DNA of 64,000 nucleotides from Anabaena sphaerica FACHB-251 (GTDB lineage Bacteria > Cyanobacteriota > Cyanobacteriia > Cyanobacteriales > Nostocaceae). Position 1 is the first letter of the stretch. Every line of letters starts with the position of its first letter. The position numbers and the translations under genes were made by a program. Positions 43,524 to 53,665 of this stretch are shown piece after piece. Location of the stretch: positions 1 to 64,000 of the forward strand of contig NZ_JACJQU010000024.1 in NCBI RefSeq assembly GCF_014696825.1. Direction: 5' to 3'. The notes below the pieces were generated by a model. The model was not told where the DNA came from. It did no database searches and worked only from the letters and a program-made list of their open reading frames with translations.

Positions 43524-44677
43524 CTACAGCCTCCATTCGTGTCTTATTTATTAGTCATGCTTACGTTGTGGGAGTGAATCAGGGCAAATTAAATGCGATC
43601 GCCCAAACTGGCAATATTGAAGTCGGTCTTCTAGCCCCTAGTAACTGGAAAGCTTTAGAATGGAATCGCCTCATCCCATTAGAAACCCCCAACTCTTATA
43701 TCCGCACCTACTCCGCTCCTGTTTTATTTAGCGGCCGTGGAGGCGCACATATTTATGCCCCTTGGACATTGTGGCAAGTGCTGAATGATTTTCGCCCCGA
43801 TTTGGTTCAGGTAGAGGAAGAAGTTTTTTCCTTATGTGCATTTGAGTTTGCCATCTGGAGCAGATTCATAGGTAAACCCCTAGCTATTTTTGGTTGGGAA
43901 AATATTGATCGCCACCTATCTTTTCCCCGTCGCTGGATCTGTCGGTTTGTCCTGAATACTGCCAGTCTCATACTTCCAGGTAATCAGGATGGAGCAAAAA
44001 TTATGCGCCGTTGGGGTTATAAAGGTTTGCTAGAAGTGATACCGCAAATGGGTATTGATCTTGAATTATTCACACCCCGTCCACAAAAAACCAGCGACCT
44101 GTTTCACATTGGTTTTCTGGGACGGTTAACCCACAGCAAAGGCATAGACCTGATTTTAACTGCTGCTCACTATTTACGCCAACAGGGTTTCAACTTCCGT
44201 ATTCTCATTTACGGTTCTGGTGGGATAGAAGCACAACTGAGGCAAATATCCCAGGATCAAGGGGTAGCAGATTGGGTGATATGGCAGGGTGCTGTACCTC
44301 ACAAACAAGCACCAGAGGCGATCGCTCAGTTCGACGTGCTAGTGTTACCCTCCCGCACTACTCCTGAATGGAAAGAACAATTTGGTCATGTCCTAATTGA
44401 AGCAATGGCAATGGGAGTTCCCGTAGTTGGTTCTGATAGTGGAGAAATTCCCAATGTGATTGGGCGATCAGATTTGGTTTTTCCAGAAGAAAATACTCAG
44501 GAACTAGCAAGCATATTGGCACGGTTGATTGAGGATAGGAAATGGTATCAAGAGATAAGGAATTATTGTCTGCATCGGGTAAATCAACTTTACTCCCATG
44601 AGCGCATTGCTGGTCGTCTCATCTGTTTATGGCAGAAAGTATTACAGCAAAAAAATAGTGAACTGGTTCTGAATTAG
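43520..44677 (+). CDS. GT4-family glycosyltransferase
   Basis: A 385-residue GT-B enzyme. The N-terminal half has RVLFISHAYVVGVNQGK and FRPDLVQVEEEVFSLCAFEF. The C-terminal half has HIGFLGRLTHSKGIDLIL (near 195) and the EX7E-type EQFGHVLIEAMAMGVPVVGS near residue 290. IPQMGIDLELFTP links the domains. It overlaps the FkbM gene by four bases and lies 47 bases before the next transferase. Confidence 0.9.
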   Translation: MTTASIRVLFISHAYVVGVNQGKLNAIAQTGNIEVGLLAPSNWKALEWNRLIPLETPNSYIRTYSAPVLFSGRGGAHIYAPWTLWQVLNDFRPDLVQVEEEVFSLCAFEFAIWSRFIGKPLAIFGWENIDRHLSFPRRWICRFVLNTASLILPGNQDGAKIMRRWGYKGLLEVIPQMGIDLELFTPRPQKTSDLFHIGFLGRLTHSKGIDLILTAAHYLRQQGFNFRILIYGSGGIEAQLRQISQDQGVADWVIWQGAVPHKQAPEAIAQFDVLVLPSRTTPEWKEQFGHVLIEAMAMGVPVVGSDSGEIPNVIGRSDLVFPEENTQELASILARLIEDRKWYQEIRNYCLHRVNQLYSHERIAGRLICLWQKVLQQKNSELVLN

Positions 44678-44724
44678 GAAGTGAAACAGATGTCACCGTA
44701 TGTCTTTTGTGAGGTAGACTTTCA

Positions 44725-45852
44725 ATGCGGTTAGTAATTGTTCGCAGAGAAACAGGTGTTGCTCTGAGCATGGATGTCTACGCTGACAATTTAGTTGCCG
44801 AATTAAAAGCAATTCGTCCAAATTGGGAAATTGTTGAGGTTGCACCACAACCCTGGAGCCGAAACCAAGAAAACCTGTGGCACTCTGGAACTGGTATTCG
44901 CAAGTATTATAAGCGTTTTTGGCATCATCCCCAACAAGTATCTCAAGTAGAAGGAGATATTTATCACATTATCGATCATACCAATGCTCATGTAGCCTAT
45001 TGGTTGAAAAAGAAAGGTAAACCTATTATTGTTACTTGTCATGACTTAGTGCATTTTGTCTATCCAGAAATTCTCAAGGGAGAATCCCGTTTTCCGGCTT
45101 TAAGTATGGCATCCTGGAAATTTTCAGTACGAGGAATGGGTGATGCTGATTGTATAGTGGCTGTTTCATCAAATACAGCTAAAGATGTTCATGAAAAACT
45201 GGGTATTGAATTACAGCGAATTGTCGTAATTCCCAACGGAGTTGAAGTTTCGTTTTGTCCATTACCATCTGAGAAAATCAAATCTTTTCGGCAACAGTAT
45301 CAGCGATCGCCTGAAGAAATATGTCTACTAAATGTTGGTTCTACTCACCAGCGTAAGAATATCATCACTGTTTTGAAAGTGTTAAAAACTTTAAAAGATC
45401 AGGGATTATCAGTACGTCTTTGGCGAGCAGGAGGCAAATTTACAGCAGAGCAAATAACCTTTATCAAAAAACACAATCTTCAACAAGATATTCTGGATTT
45501 TGGTACTGCTGATAAAAACATTTTGATTCAACTTTACAACGCAGCAGATATTTTATTAGCACCATCTCTTTATGAAGGGTTTGGTTTGACGATTATTGAA
45601 GCAATGGCCTGCGGACTACCTGTAATTACTTCTCAGGTATCGTCCCTACCAGAAGTAGTGGGAGATGACGGAATACTTGTCGATCCCAATTCTCCGCAAG
45701 CTATCGCCGATGCAGTATTTCATTTGAACAAAAAACCCGATCTTTATCATGACTTAGTTGAGAAAGGATTTGCCAGAGTCAAATCTTTTACTTGGCAAAA
45801 TGCCGCTAAAAAGCTGGCAGTCATTTATGAAAAACTTTTGCAACCAGGCTAA
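44725..45852 (+). CDS. GT4-family glycosyltransferase
   Basis: A 375-residue GT-B enzyme. It begins MRLVIVRRETGVALSMDVYA and contains IIVTCHDLVHFVYPE near residue 108, RIVVIPNGVEVSFCPLP near 170, CLLNVGSTHQRKNI near 205, and LYEGFGLTIIEAMACGLPVI near 285 with the EX7E motif. PNSPQAIADAVFHL closes the fold. It ends 20 bases before the next GT gene; donor unknown. Confidence 0.9.
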   Translation: MRLVIVRRETGVALSMDVYADNLVAELKAIRPNWEIVEVAPQPWSRNQENLWHSGTGIRKYYKRFWHHPQQVSQVEGDIYHIIDHTNAHVAYWLKKKGKPIIVTCHDLVHFVYPEILKGESRFPALSMASWKFSVRGMGDADCIVAVSSNTAKDVHEKLGIELQRIVVIPNGVEVSFCPLPSEKIKSFRQQYQRSPEEICLLNVGSTHQRKNIITVLKVLKTLKDQGLSVRLWRAGGKFTAEQITFIKKHNLQQDILDFGTADKNILIQLYNAADILLAPSLYEGFGLTIIEAMACGLPVITSQVSSLPEVVGDDGILVDPNSPQAIADAVFHLNKKPDLYHDLVEKGFARVKSFTWQNAAKKLAVIYEKLLQPG

Positions 45853-45872
45853 AGATTTAAGGACGTTGAAAG

Positions 45873-47177
45873 ATGAAAATCTTGTTATCTGCTTATTCGT
45901 GTGAACCGGGAAAGGGGTCTGAGCGTGGTGTGGGCTGGAATGTTGCTAAAGCAGTTGCTCAATATCACGAAGTTTGGGTGCTGACCCGACCAGATGAAAG
46001 CAGGGAAACCATTGAAGCAGAACTAATTCGTAACCCAGAACCGAATTTGCACTTTGTCTACTTTAACCTGCCTATCCTTGGTAGTATGTGGAAGTGGGGA
46101 TTTGGTTTGATGCAACTGCACTATTACCTTTGGCAAATTCAAGCCTACGTAGTCGCCCGTCGTCTGCACCAAGAAATCAACTTCGACCTTGCCCACCATA
46201 TCACTTTTGTTAAATACTCACGTCCTAGTTTTCTGGCATTCCTTCCCATTCCCCTAGTGTGGGGGCCAGTAGGTGGTGGTGAATTTGCACCCAAGGCATT
46301 TTGGCAAGATTTCAGCCTCAAAAATAAAATTTATGAGCTAGTACGTTTACTAGCGTGTTGGATATTTGAATTCGATCCCTTTGTTCGGTTCACTGCAAAA
46401 AACAGTGTGGTCGTCAAGACAACGACGGAAGACACTGCTGCCAGAGTGCGAAGTATGGGGGTAAAGAATGTGTCGGTTGAATTGGCAATTAGTCTGCTGA
46501 GTGAGGAAATTACCACTCTCGCTCGATACGCCTTACCTGGTAAGACACCAATCCGGTTTATTAGTATCGGTAGGCTATTACACTGGAAAGGGTTTCATCT
46601 AGGGTTGCAAGCCTTTGCTCAGGCTAATTTACCAGATGCCGAATACTGGATCGTTGGAAATGGACTAGAAAAACAAGCACTTCAGCAAATGACTGCAATG
46701 CTCAAGATTTCTCATCAGGTTAAATTCTGGGGTGAACTTTCTCGTGAGGAAACCTTGCAAAAGTTGGGTGAGTGTACAGCATTAATTCATCCTAGCCTAC
46801 ACGATTCTGGAGCAGGTGTATGTCTAGAAGCAATGGCAGCAGGTCGTCCAGTTATTTGCTTGGATTTGGGAGGACCAGCAGTTCAAGTTGCCAGCGATAC
46901 AGGCTTTAAAGTTACTGCTACCACGCCTAAACAAGCTGTGCGGGAAATGTCCAAAGTGATCGCTCAATTAGCAGGCGATCGTGAACTGCAACAGCGCATG
47001 GGAGAAGCAGGACGCAGAAGAGTCAATGAAGTGTTCAATTGGGAAATAAAAGGTCGTAACTTAGCAAAGCTTTACCAGGAAATTGCTACTCAATCTCACC
47101 TGAAAAACCTATCAGTACCTTTAGCCACAATATCCACCTTCACCAGCAATCAACCTTCTTCTCACTCATCACCTTAA
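45873..47177 (+). CDS. GT4-family glycosyltransferase, paralogue of the gene at 51103
   Basis: A 434-residue GT-B enzyme. The N terminus has the complete glycine-rich loop SAYSCEPGKGSERGVGWNV, the usual form in this subgroup. LVWGPVGGGEFAPKAFWQ (near residue 125) and IRFISIGRLLHWKGFHLG (near 225) follow, then HPSLHDSGAGVCLEAMAAGR near 308. The last 25 residues are Ser/Thr-rich and not conserved. It is closely similar over most of its length to the product at 51103, so the pair probably arose by duplication. It ends 55 bases before the PhyH gene. Confidence 0.9.
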   Translation: MKILLSAYSCEPGKGSERGVGWNVAKAVAQYHEVWVLTRPDESRETIEAELIRNPEPNLHFVYFNLPILGSMWKWGFGLMQLHYYLWQIQAYVVARRLHQEINFDLAHHITFVKYSRPSFLAFLPIPLVWGPVGGGEFAPKAFWQDFSLKNKIYELVRLLACWIFEFDPFVRFTAKNSVVVKTTTEDTAARVRSMGVKNVSVELAISLLSEEITTLARYALPGKTPIRFISIGRLLHWKGFHLGLQAFAQANLPDAEYWIVGNGLEKQALQQMTAMLKISHQVKFWGELSREETLQKLGECTALIHPSLHDSGAGVCLEAMAAGRPVICLDLGGPAVQVASDTGFKVTATTPKQAVREMSKVIAQLAGDRELQQRMGEAGRRRVNEVFNWEIKGRNLAKLYQEIATQSHLKNLSVPLATISTFTSNQPSSHSSP

Positions 47178-47232
47178 ATCACTTTCAATACTCTTTTAGT
47201 GAGCATATATTTTTGTCAAAGGAGATATTCTT

Positions 47233-48132
47233 ATGCAGCCAGTAGAATACTACCAAGAAAATGGCTATGTGATTTTTCGTAACTTAATTTCTATTGATTT
47301 AATTGATCAACTTCTAGAACGATATAGCAAAGAAATTGTACCTTCTTGCTATCCATTCTTTCGGCAAAATACAAATCGCTACGAAGTTAATCGTTTGAAC
47401 GAGTTTGGCTATGTTGAACAGTCTTTTCTAGATATTCATGACTATGATAAGTTTCCTGAGTTTAGCAATATTGCCAAAGAAATTTATTGTAGTAATTCAC
47501 TCCAAGATGCCCTCAGACAAATCACGGGTTCGCACAGTTTTAATCTGATGCAAACCATGTTATTTGATGCGAATACAGAAACTCGTCCTCATCAAGACTG
47601 GTGGTACTTAGATACAGTTCCCAATGGAAATCTAATAGCTGCATGGATTGCCTTGGAAGATATTGATGAGCGTGCAGGACGATTTTATGTGATGCCAAAT
47701 TCCATTCACAACCCTGATTTTCATACTGATACTCCTAATTTATCCCATAGCGAATGGTTGCAACGTATTCAAATTTACTTTGAGGCTAATCAAGAGGATA
47801 TTACAGCACCCAATTTGCAGAAAGGAGATGTTTTGTTCTGGAATTCTAAAACTATTCATGGTGCTTTGCCAACCCGTGACCGATGCTACTCCCGAAAATC
47901 ATTAACTGCTCATTATATTCCATCAGAATATAAGTTTGGAAATCTTTTTACAGTCAAGGATTATATTGCCTATCAAACCTATAAAGGAGTAAATTTTTAT
48001 CGCAATCAGCCAGATTATTCTTTTGCTAATGCCGTCAAATATAAGATTAAAAACTTGGCTTATAATTCTCCTGCTTTACTAAAATTAATGCGTAAACTAC
48101 AGTTGGGAATTGCAAAGACAAATTATAAATAG
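47233..48132 (+). CDS. Phytanoyl-CoA dioxygenase (PhyH)-family oxygenase
   Basis: A 299-residue Fe(II)/2-oxoglutarate-dependent oxygenase. The iron ligands are His120 and Asp122 in RPHQDWWYLD, and His209 in KTIHGALPTRD; Arg after it probably holds 2-oxoglutarate. PhyH-family enzymes hydroxylate many substrates. In this locus a sugar or lipid-linked glycan is plausible but not shown. AAAGGAGA lies before ATG. It is a second candidate oxygenase in the locus besides the Rieske fusion at 26745. It ends 108 bases before the next gene. Confidence 0.85.
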   Translation: MQPVEYYQENGYVIFRNLISIDLIDQLLERYSKEIVPSCYPFFRQNTNRYEVNRLNEFGYVEQSFLDIHDYDKFPEFSNIAKEIYCSNSLQDALRQITGSHSFNLMQTMLFDANTETRPHQDWWYLDTVPNGNLIAAWIALEDIDERAGRFYVMPNSIHNPDFHTDTPNLSHSEWLQRIQIYFEANQEDITAPNLQKGDVLFWNSKTIHGALPTRDRCYSRKSLTAHYIPSEYKFGNLFTVKDYIAYQTYKGVNFYRNQPDYSFANAVKYKIKNLAYNSPALLKLMRKLQLGIAKTNYK

Positions 48133-48240
48133 TAAAAGACCATTGATTCTACTTTTTTATTGAATATCTTTACTCAGATATAAAGTCACCAAAAATATTG
48201 TCAGTAACAATTTCCAAATATTAAAATCGGAGCAGATTCT

Positions 48241-49311
48241 ATGAATACATTACAGATTACTCAACAGGTGGTGAATCAATATTTTATCTGCTTGCAGCAG
48301 GCTTCACTTAAACCGATCCCCTGGAATATCTATCATACTAATTGCGATCCTGCCATAGCTACTTTAGATCCAACTTGTATTTACTTTAACAAAGTATTTC
48401 AAGAAATGGAGCAGCACTTAACAGTCAGAGGTTTGACTTTTTATCTGACCTGGGATACGGATAAACTTCCATCGTATGGAGATAATGTTGTTGCTATTTT
48501 GTTGGGAGATGAACACTGTCGTATCCCCTCCTACATTCATAAAGTACGAGCTATTTTCAAAACTTTGACGACGCGCTTAATGATGAGAGAGAATTTCTTT
48601 CTCCAACCTTCCTACCTAAACTTAATGATTCTGATACAGTTTTTGAGAAGCTGGTTAATTCGTACTCCAGGGTTACTTAACTTTTGGTTTCATAGGTTAA
48701 TAGGAGCTAAAATTGCACATATTTATGATATTCCACTTGGCTACTACAAACAGGATGATTTACCAGTAAAAGATATAGTAGAACGTCAATACGATATATT
48801 TTTTGCTGGCAGCTTAATGCCTAATCATCCTATTTTGTCTTGGCGATACTGGCTCAGAAACCCTAAAGATATTGTTAGGAAACAAATGCTATCTGCTGTT
48901 AAAAAACTCCCAACAAAGTATGCACAACTCAAAATAGCAGTAAGTACAACCAATGATTTTGGACTAGAAGGAAAATTCTACACAGATGAACGAAGTTACT
49001 CAGAAAAGTTGATGGATACAAAAATATGCCTTGCTCCTCGCGGTACGGTATTAGAAACCTTTCGTTTTTTTGAAGGTTTAAGGTATGGCTGCATTGTTGT
49101 GGCACAAGTTTTACCAGACTCCTGGTTTTATCAAGGTTGTCCTGCAATTCAGCTATCCGCTTGGAATGAGTTGGAGCAGATAATTGAAGGCATACTACAA
49201 AACAAAGAATTAATGCAAATACAGCAAGAAAAAACTCTAAAATTTTGGCATGAAAAGTGTTCAGAAGTGTCTGTAGGTAACTTTATGGCAGCAAAGCTTA
49301 ACTCACCATAA
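48241..49311 (+). CDS. Exostosin-like glycosyltransferase candidate
   Basis: A 356-residue protein. The C-terminal half has the exostosin-like pattern QYDIFFAGSLMPNHP (near residue 185), LMDTKICLAPRGTVLETFR (near 260), FFEGLRYGCIVVAQVLPDSW and YQGCPAIQLSAWNEL. The N-terminal half has no clear match and may bind the acceptor. The assignment rests on these segments alone. It lies between the PhyH gene and the polymerase-like gene. A possible role is a glycosyl transfer step in the repeat unit. Confidence 0.68.
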   Translation: MNTLQITQQVVNQYFICLQQASLKPIPWNIYHTNCDPAIATLDPTCIYFNKVFQEMEQHLTVRGLTFYLTWDTDKLPSYGDNVVAILLGDEHCRIPSYIHKVRAIFKTLTTRLMMRENFFLQPSYLNLMILIQFLRSWLIRTPGLLNFWFHRLIGAKIAHIYDIPLGYYKQDDLPVKDIVERQYDIFFAGSLMPNHPILSWRYWLRNPKDIVRKQMLSAVKKLPTKYAQLKIAVSTTNDFGLEGKFYTDERSYSEKLMDTKICLAPRGTVLETFRFFEGLRYGCIVVAQVLPDSWFYQGCPAIQLSAWNELEQIIEGILQNKELMQIQQEKTLKFWHEKCSEVSVGNFMAAKLNSP

Positions 49312-49579
49312 AGGTTAGAATAATTGGCAATATTCCAATCTAATCATCATTCTTAACTACATAAACAAAACTCCAATTTTTCCCATACCAATGTTTAAGG
49401 AGCTTTACATTTCAAAAGCCTATATCAACTATAGGAATCCGGTTTGGTTTCTGAATTTATTTGTGTAAGCAGGAATAGGGTTGTAGAGGATTTGGGTGTA
49501 CAGAGTTTTGTTCAATAATCAAATAGGAATCAAATAGGACTCCTATATGCTGATACTACACTACTGAATTACCAGCATT

Positions 49580-50971
49580 ATGTTTTTACGATTATCTGCA
49601 ATTAAAAAACAGAAAACACAAGTATTTATTGATAACACAACTTTAATTATCTTTGCCTTTTGCACAGTTTTCTACTCACGAATTTTTTGTTCAATTACTA
49701 ATGCTCCTTCAATCCTTAACCTTGCTCACTTCGTAGTTGTTCCGTTTGTATTAGTGGTTGTATTATTGACAACTCGCACAAAAGACCAAAAACAAATTGC
49801 AATTGCCTATTCTTTTCTATTTGGACTTTTTATTTTGCTAGTAGTAGTTTTGGCTAGTGCTTTGTGGAATCATGCAGGTTTCATTAACGCCATTGTTACT
49901 TTCATGATGCTTGGTGAACCCTTCATGTTCCTACTCGCTATTTCTTGTATTCCCATGTCTGCTAAATCTATTACACGCATGAAGAAGTGGCTCATCTGGT
50001 CTGCTGTGATTAACTTTTTACTTGCTGCTATCCAAAAACCCTTAATTGACTCAGGGAAACTCTACGCTGACGGATTGAATGGAACAGACGGATGTGGCGG
50101 AGTATTTTTTGTTTCTGGGGCAGGAAATTATATATCCGCTTCGGTATCAGTTGCCTTTGCTCTCTACTTCTTTACCAATGAAAAGACTGTTCCACTATGG
50201 ATGAGAATTACGGTAATTCTTGCTGCTTTCTGGCAGATTCTTTTTTCTGATTCCAAACAACTTCTACTTGCCTATCTGATTGCTTGGGGTTCGCTGATTC
50301 TACTAAATTTTCAGGATCTTAGTCAAACTATCAAACTTCTGATTGCAACCTTTATTTTCGGATACGGATTTCTTTGGTGTGTACAAAACTTAGAAGCGTT
50401 TGCCGGATTTTTGGCCTGGGCGCGACCAGAACTCTACGGACAAGATGGTGAGGCTTGGTATGCTAAATTTTACTCAGTACGCTCTATTTTATCTCATTAT
50501 CAATCCTCTCTCAATTGGTTGTTTGGTCTCGGTCCAGGACATACTGTAAGCCGACTGGGAGTATGGTTTCTCAAAGATTATTGGTCAATACTTAGACCAC
50601 TAGGTGCTACCACCAGTCCCATTGGTATTGAAGGAATGGAGTTTGTGAATAGTTTTTGGCTTTGTTATAGTTCCAGTCTTTTTAGCCCTATTTTTGGTTG
50701 GGCTGGAATATGGGGAGATATAGGAATTTTGGGTGTAGGAGCTTACCTATTCCTATGCAGTTTAGTTTGGCAACATTTTGGTCTAGATGATTCTTTGAAA
50801 GTAAGTCTGTTAGCTGTTATTGTTCTTGGTTTTATTTTTACTCAAATGGAGGAACCAGGCTTCATGCTTTCGCTGGCATATATATTAGGACTTTCATGGC
50901 AAAAACAACGACTGAGGAAACAGACAAAACAGGCTTCTAGAGCAGTACCGCAACAATGGGTGACGCTTTAA
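49580..50971 (+). CDS. Wzy/O-antigen-polymerase-like membrane protein
   Basis: A 463-residue integral membrane protein with roughly 10-12 hydrophobic segments from residue 20 to 445. Between segments is a long external-type loop (about 275-380) with RPELYGQDGEAWYAKFYSVR and WLFGLGPGHTVSRLG, the latter like the GxGxG-type loop of O-antigen ligase/polymerase proteins. Such proteins join repeat units outside the inner membrane. With the Wzc-like kinase at 20455 it suggests a Wzy-type route. A ligase-type role is possible. Confidence 0.8.
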   Translation: MFLRLSAIKKQKTQVFIDNTTLIIFAFCTVFYSRIFCSITNAPSILNLAHFVVVPFVLVVVLLTTRTKDQKQIAIAYSFLFGLFILLVVVLASALWNHAGFINAIVTFMMLGEPFMFLLAISCIPMSAKSITRMKKWLIWSAVINFLLAAIQKPLIDSGKLYADGLNGTDGCGGVFFVSGAGNYISASVSVAFALYFFTNEKTVPLWMRITVILAAFWQILFSDSKQLLLAYLIAWGSLILLNFQDLSQTIKLLIATFIFGYGFLWCVQNLEAFAGFLAWARPELYGQDGEAWYAKFYSVRSILSHYQSSLNWLFGLGPGHTVSRLGVWFLKDYWSILRPLGATTSPIGIEGMEFVNSFWLCYSSSLFSPIFGWAGIWGDIGILGVGAYLFLCSLVWQHFGLDDSLKVSLLAVIVLGFIFTQMEEPGFMLSLAYILGLSWQKQRLRKQTKQASRAVPQQWVTL

Positions 50972-51102
50972 CAATACAAGTCCTCGAAAAAGCTCGATAT
51001 CGTAACATAGTTAATCATAATCTCTTGAATAACTGAGCTAACGTCCCAGAGTACGGTGCTAATCCCAACAACGGACTGAATGACTTATTAACTACTATAA
51101 CT

Positions 51103-52347
51103 ATGAAAATTTTAATGTCTGCTTACTCCTGCGAACCTGCTGTGGGTTGGAATATTGTGCGAGAAGCCGCCAAATACCATGAGGTCTGGGTACTAACCCG
51201 ACCCGATGAGAGCCAGGATGTGATCAAGGCAGAACTAGCACGCAACCCCATGCCAAATCTGCACTTTGTTTATTTTACTTTGCCTTTTTGGCAGGATAGT
51301 AGAAAATGGGGACAGTCTGGAGGAATGCAGCTTCACTATTACCTCTGGCAAATTCAGGCATATTTTGTTGGTAAACATCTACATCAAGAAATTAACTTTG
51401 ATTTGATCCACCATGTTACCTTTGTCAATTATTCCAGTCCTTGCTTCTTGTCACTACTACCAATTCCCTTAATTTGGGGTCCGGTAGGCGGTGGAGAATC
51501 AGCGCCAATGAGTTTTTGGCAGGATTTTAGCTTGAATGGCAAAATTTACGAAATTGCCCGGAGTTGCGTTCGATGGCTGGGAGAGCAAGACCCCTTTGTA
51601 CGTCTTACTGCTAAAAGAAGTTTTGTAGTTCAAGCTACAACTAAAGATACAGCCCAGCGCCTCTATAAAATGGGTGCAAGCAATGTGCAAATCCACTCTC
51701 AATCAGGGTTATCAGCAGAAGATATGGAGCTTCTCAGTCAATATGAAATGCCTAATGAGCCAATAGTCAGATTTATTAGCATGGGTAGACTTTTACACTG
51801 GAAAGGTTTTCATCTGGGACTGCGTGCCTTTGCTCAGGCAAATCTACCTAACACAGAATACTGGATCGTCGGAGAAGGTCCACAGAGGGATATACTACAA
51901 ACTTTGTCCATAGATTTAGGAATTGTTCAAAAGGTGAAATTTTGGGGCAAATTACCCCGACATAAGGCTTTAAATCTATTACAAGATTGTCACGTCTTAG
52001 TTCATCCCAGTTTGCATGATTCTGGTGGGTGGGTGTGCATGGAAGCAATGGCTGCTGGTCGTCCTGTAATTTGTCTAGATTTAGGAGGACCTGGGGTTCA
52101 AGTTACGGAGAAAACTGGTTTTAAGATTCCCCCTGATGAACCATACCAAGCTGTACGCGACTTGGCGGCTGCAATGATTTATTTAGTTACAGAGCCAGAA
52201 CTGAGGGTCAGTATGGGTCAGGCAAGTCGGAAATTAGTACGTGAAAATTACACTTGGCAGGTTATAGGTGAGCATTTGAATCAACTTTATTTAGGGCTTG
52301 CTAACAAGAAAGTCTTGGAGATGGATGTTGTATCTCAAGTGTTTTAA
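51103..52347 (+). CDS. GT4-family glycosyltransferase, paralogue of the gene at 45873, with a shortened loop
   Basis: A 414-residue GT-B enzyme, very similar to the one at 45873 (QLHYYLWQIQAY; WGPVGGGE; LLHWKGFHLGL; HPSLHDSGGWVCMEAMAAGR). At the N terminus the six residues GKGSER are absent: it reads SAYSCEPAVGWNIV, against SAYSCEPGKGSERGVGWNV. That loop normally lies at the acceptor/donor cleft, so activity may have changed. The deletion keeps the frame. It is 132 bases after the polymerase gene. Confidence 0.88.
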   Translation: MKILMSAYSCEPAVGWNIVREAAKYHEVWVLTRPDESQDVIKAELARNPMPNLHFVYFTLPFWQDSRKWGQSGGMQLHYYLWQIQAYFVGKHLHQEINFDLIHHVTFVNYSSPCFLSLLPIPLIWGPVGGGESAPMSFWQDFSLNGKIYEIARSCVRWLGEQDPFVRLTAKRSFVVQATTKDTAQRLYKMGASNVQIHSQSGLSAEDMELLSQYEMPNEPIVRFISMGRLLHWKGFHLGLRAFAQANLPNTEYWIVGEGPQRDILQTLSIDLGIVQKVKFWGKLPRHKALNLLQDCHVLVHPSLHDSGGWVCMEAMAAGRPVICLDLGGPGVQVTEKTGFKIPPDEPYQAVRDLAAAMIYLVTEPELRVSMGQASRKLVRENYTWQVIGEHLNQLYLGLANKKVLEMDVVSQVF

Positions 52348-52474
52348 AGCTGCTTTCAAATTAATTTTTCCAACTTTCATCAACACACCAACATACACAT
52401 CATGATTGCTGCATTGTCAAAAACGACTGGATATTAATTAATCAATCATCTAAATTTTTAGAAAGGTTAATCGA

Positions 52475-53656
52475 GTGAGAATTTTGGTGTTACATAACCG
52501 TTATCAGTACGCTGGAGGGGAAGATTCAGTCGTACAAGCTGAAAAAGCTTTACTGGAGGAAAAAGGGCATCAGGTTGAATTAATTGAAGTTAGTAATAAT
52601 GACATAGTTGGCATGAAAGGCAGAATTAATGCAGCTTTTAGTGCTATCTATTCACCTGCCTCTAAGCACTATGTAAGTCAAGCGATCGCTCACTTTTGTC
52701 CTGATGTAGTACACATTCATAACTTTTTCCCTCTACTCTCTCCATCTGTGTATGATGCTTGCAAAATTTATCAACTGCCTGTTGTACAAACACTACACAA
52801 TTACAGACTTGGCTGCCCCAATGCCATGCTATTTCGGAACAACACCGCTTGTGAAGATTGCTTGGGAAAGAAGATAGCATGGTCTGGTATTTTACACGCC
52901 TGCTATGGTGGTTCGCACGTTCAAAGCACTGTTGCTGCTGCGATGTTAGCTGTTCATTGGCAGCGCGGTACTTGGCACAAATCAGTTGATGCTTACATTG
53001 CCCTGACAGCTTTTCAGAAAGAAAGGATGGTTCAGGCTGGCCTTTCTAGGGAAAAAATCCACATTAAGCCCAACTACATCCCAGATCCACAATCATTAAA
53101 TATTACTAAAACAAACGGTGAATACGCACTCTTTGTAGGGCGAATTTCCCCTGAAAAAGGTATTTCAACTCTTTTAAATGCCTATTTACAAAATAGTTTG
53201 CAAATACCTCTGAAAATAGCTGGTACTGGTCCGCTGCTTGAGAGCTTACAGGCAAGTATTCAATCTGCTGGACTTGGTGATGTGATCCAATTTCTAGGTC
53301 AACAGGATAAGATAGCAGTAATGCAGCTAATGTGTAATGCAAGATTTCTGATTTTCCCTTCAATTTGGTATGAAACGTTTGGTTTAACGATAGTTGAAGC
53401 CTTTGCTTGTAGCTTACCTGTATTGGCATCAAATTGGGGTAGTATGGCGGAAATTGTGGAGAACAATGTTACTGGTTTGCATTTCCAAGCAGGCAGTTCA
53501 ACAGATTTAGCAAATAAAATAAGATGGGCATACGAGCATCCTGAAGAAATGATTTGTATGGGTAAAAATGCTCGCTCTACTTATGAAGCACTTTATACGT
53601 TTGAACATAATTACCAACAACTAATAGCAATTTATCAAGCAGTAATTGATAAATAA
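52475..53656 (+). CDS. GT4-family glycosyltransferase
   Basis: A 393-residue GT-B enzyme, the last gene of the glycan locus. It begins at GTG with AAAGG upstream and carries HNRYQYAGGEDSVVQAEKAL, VVHIHNFFPLLSPSVYDAC near residue 80, YALFVGRISPEKGISTLL near 215 and the EX7E motif YETFGLTIVEAFACSLPVLA near 300. A Cys-rich stretch (CPNAMLFRNNTACEDCLG) near residue 115 is seen in several related transferases. Followed by a repeat-rich gap. Confidence 0.9.
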   Translation: MRILVLHNRYQYAGGEDSVVQAEKALLEEKGHQVELIEVSNNDIVGMKGRINAAFSAIYSPASKHYVSQAIAHFCPDVVHIHNFFPLLSPSVYDACKIYQLPVVQTLHNYRLGCPNAMLFRNNTACEDCLGKKIAWSGILHACYGGSHVQSTVAAAMLAVHWQRGTWHKSVDAYIALTAFQKERMVQAGLSREKIHIKPNYIPDPQSLNITKTNGEYALFVGRISPEKGISTLLNAYLQNSLQIPLKIAGTGPLLESLQASIQSAGLGDVIQFLGQQDKIAVMQLMCNARFLIFPSIWYETFGLTIVEAFACSLPVLASNWGSMAEIVENNVTGLHFQAGSSTDLANKIRWAYEHPEEMICMGKNARSTYEALYTFEHNYQQLIAIYQAVIDK

Positions 53657-53665
53657 TTGACAATA

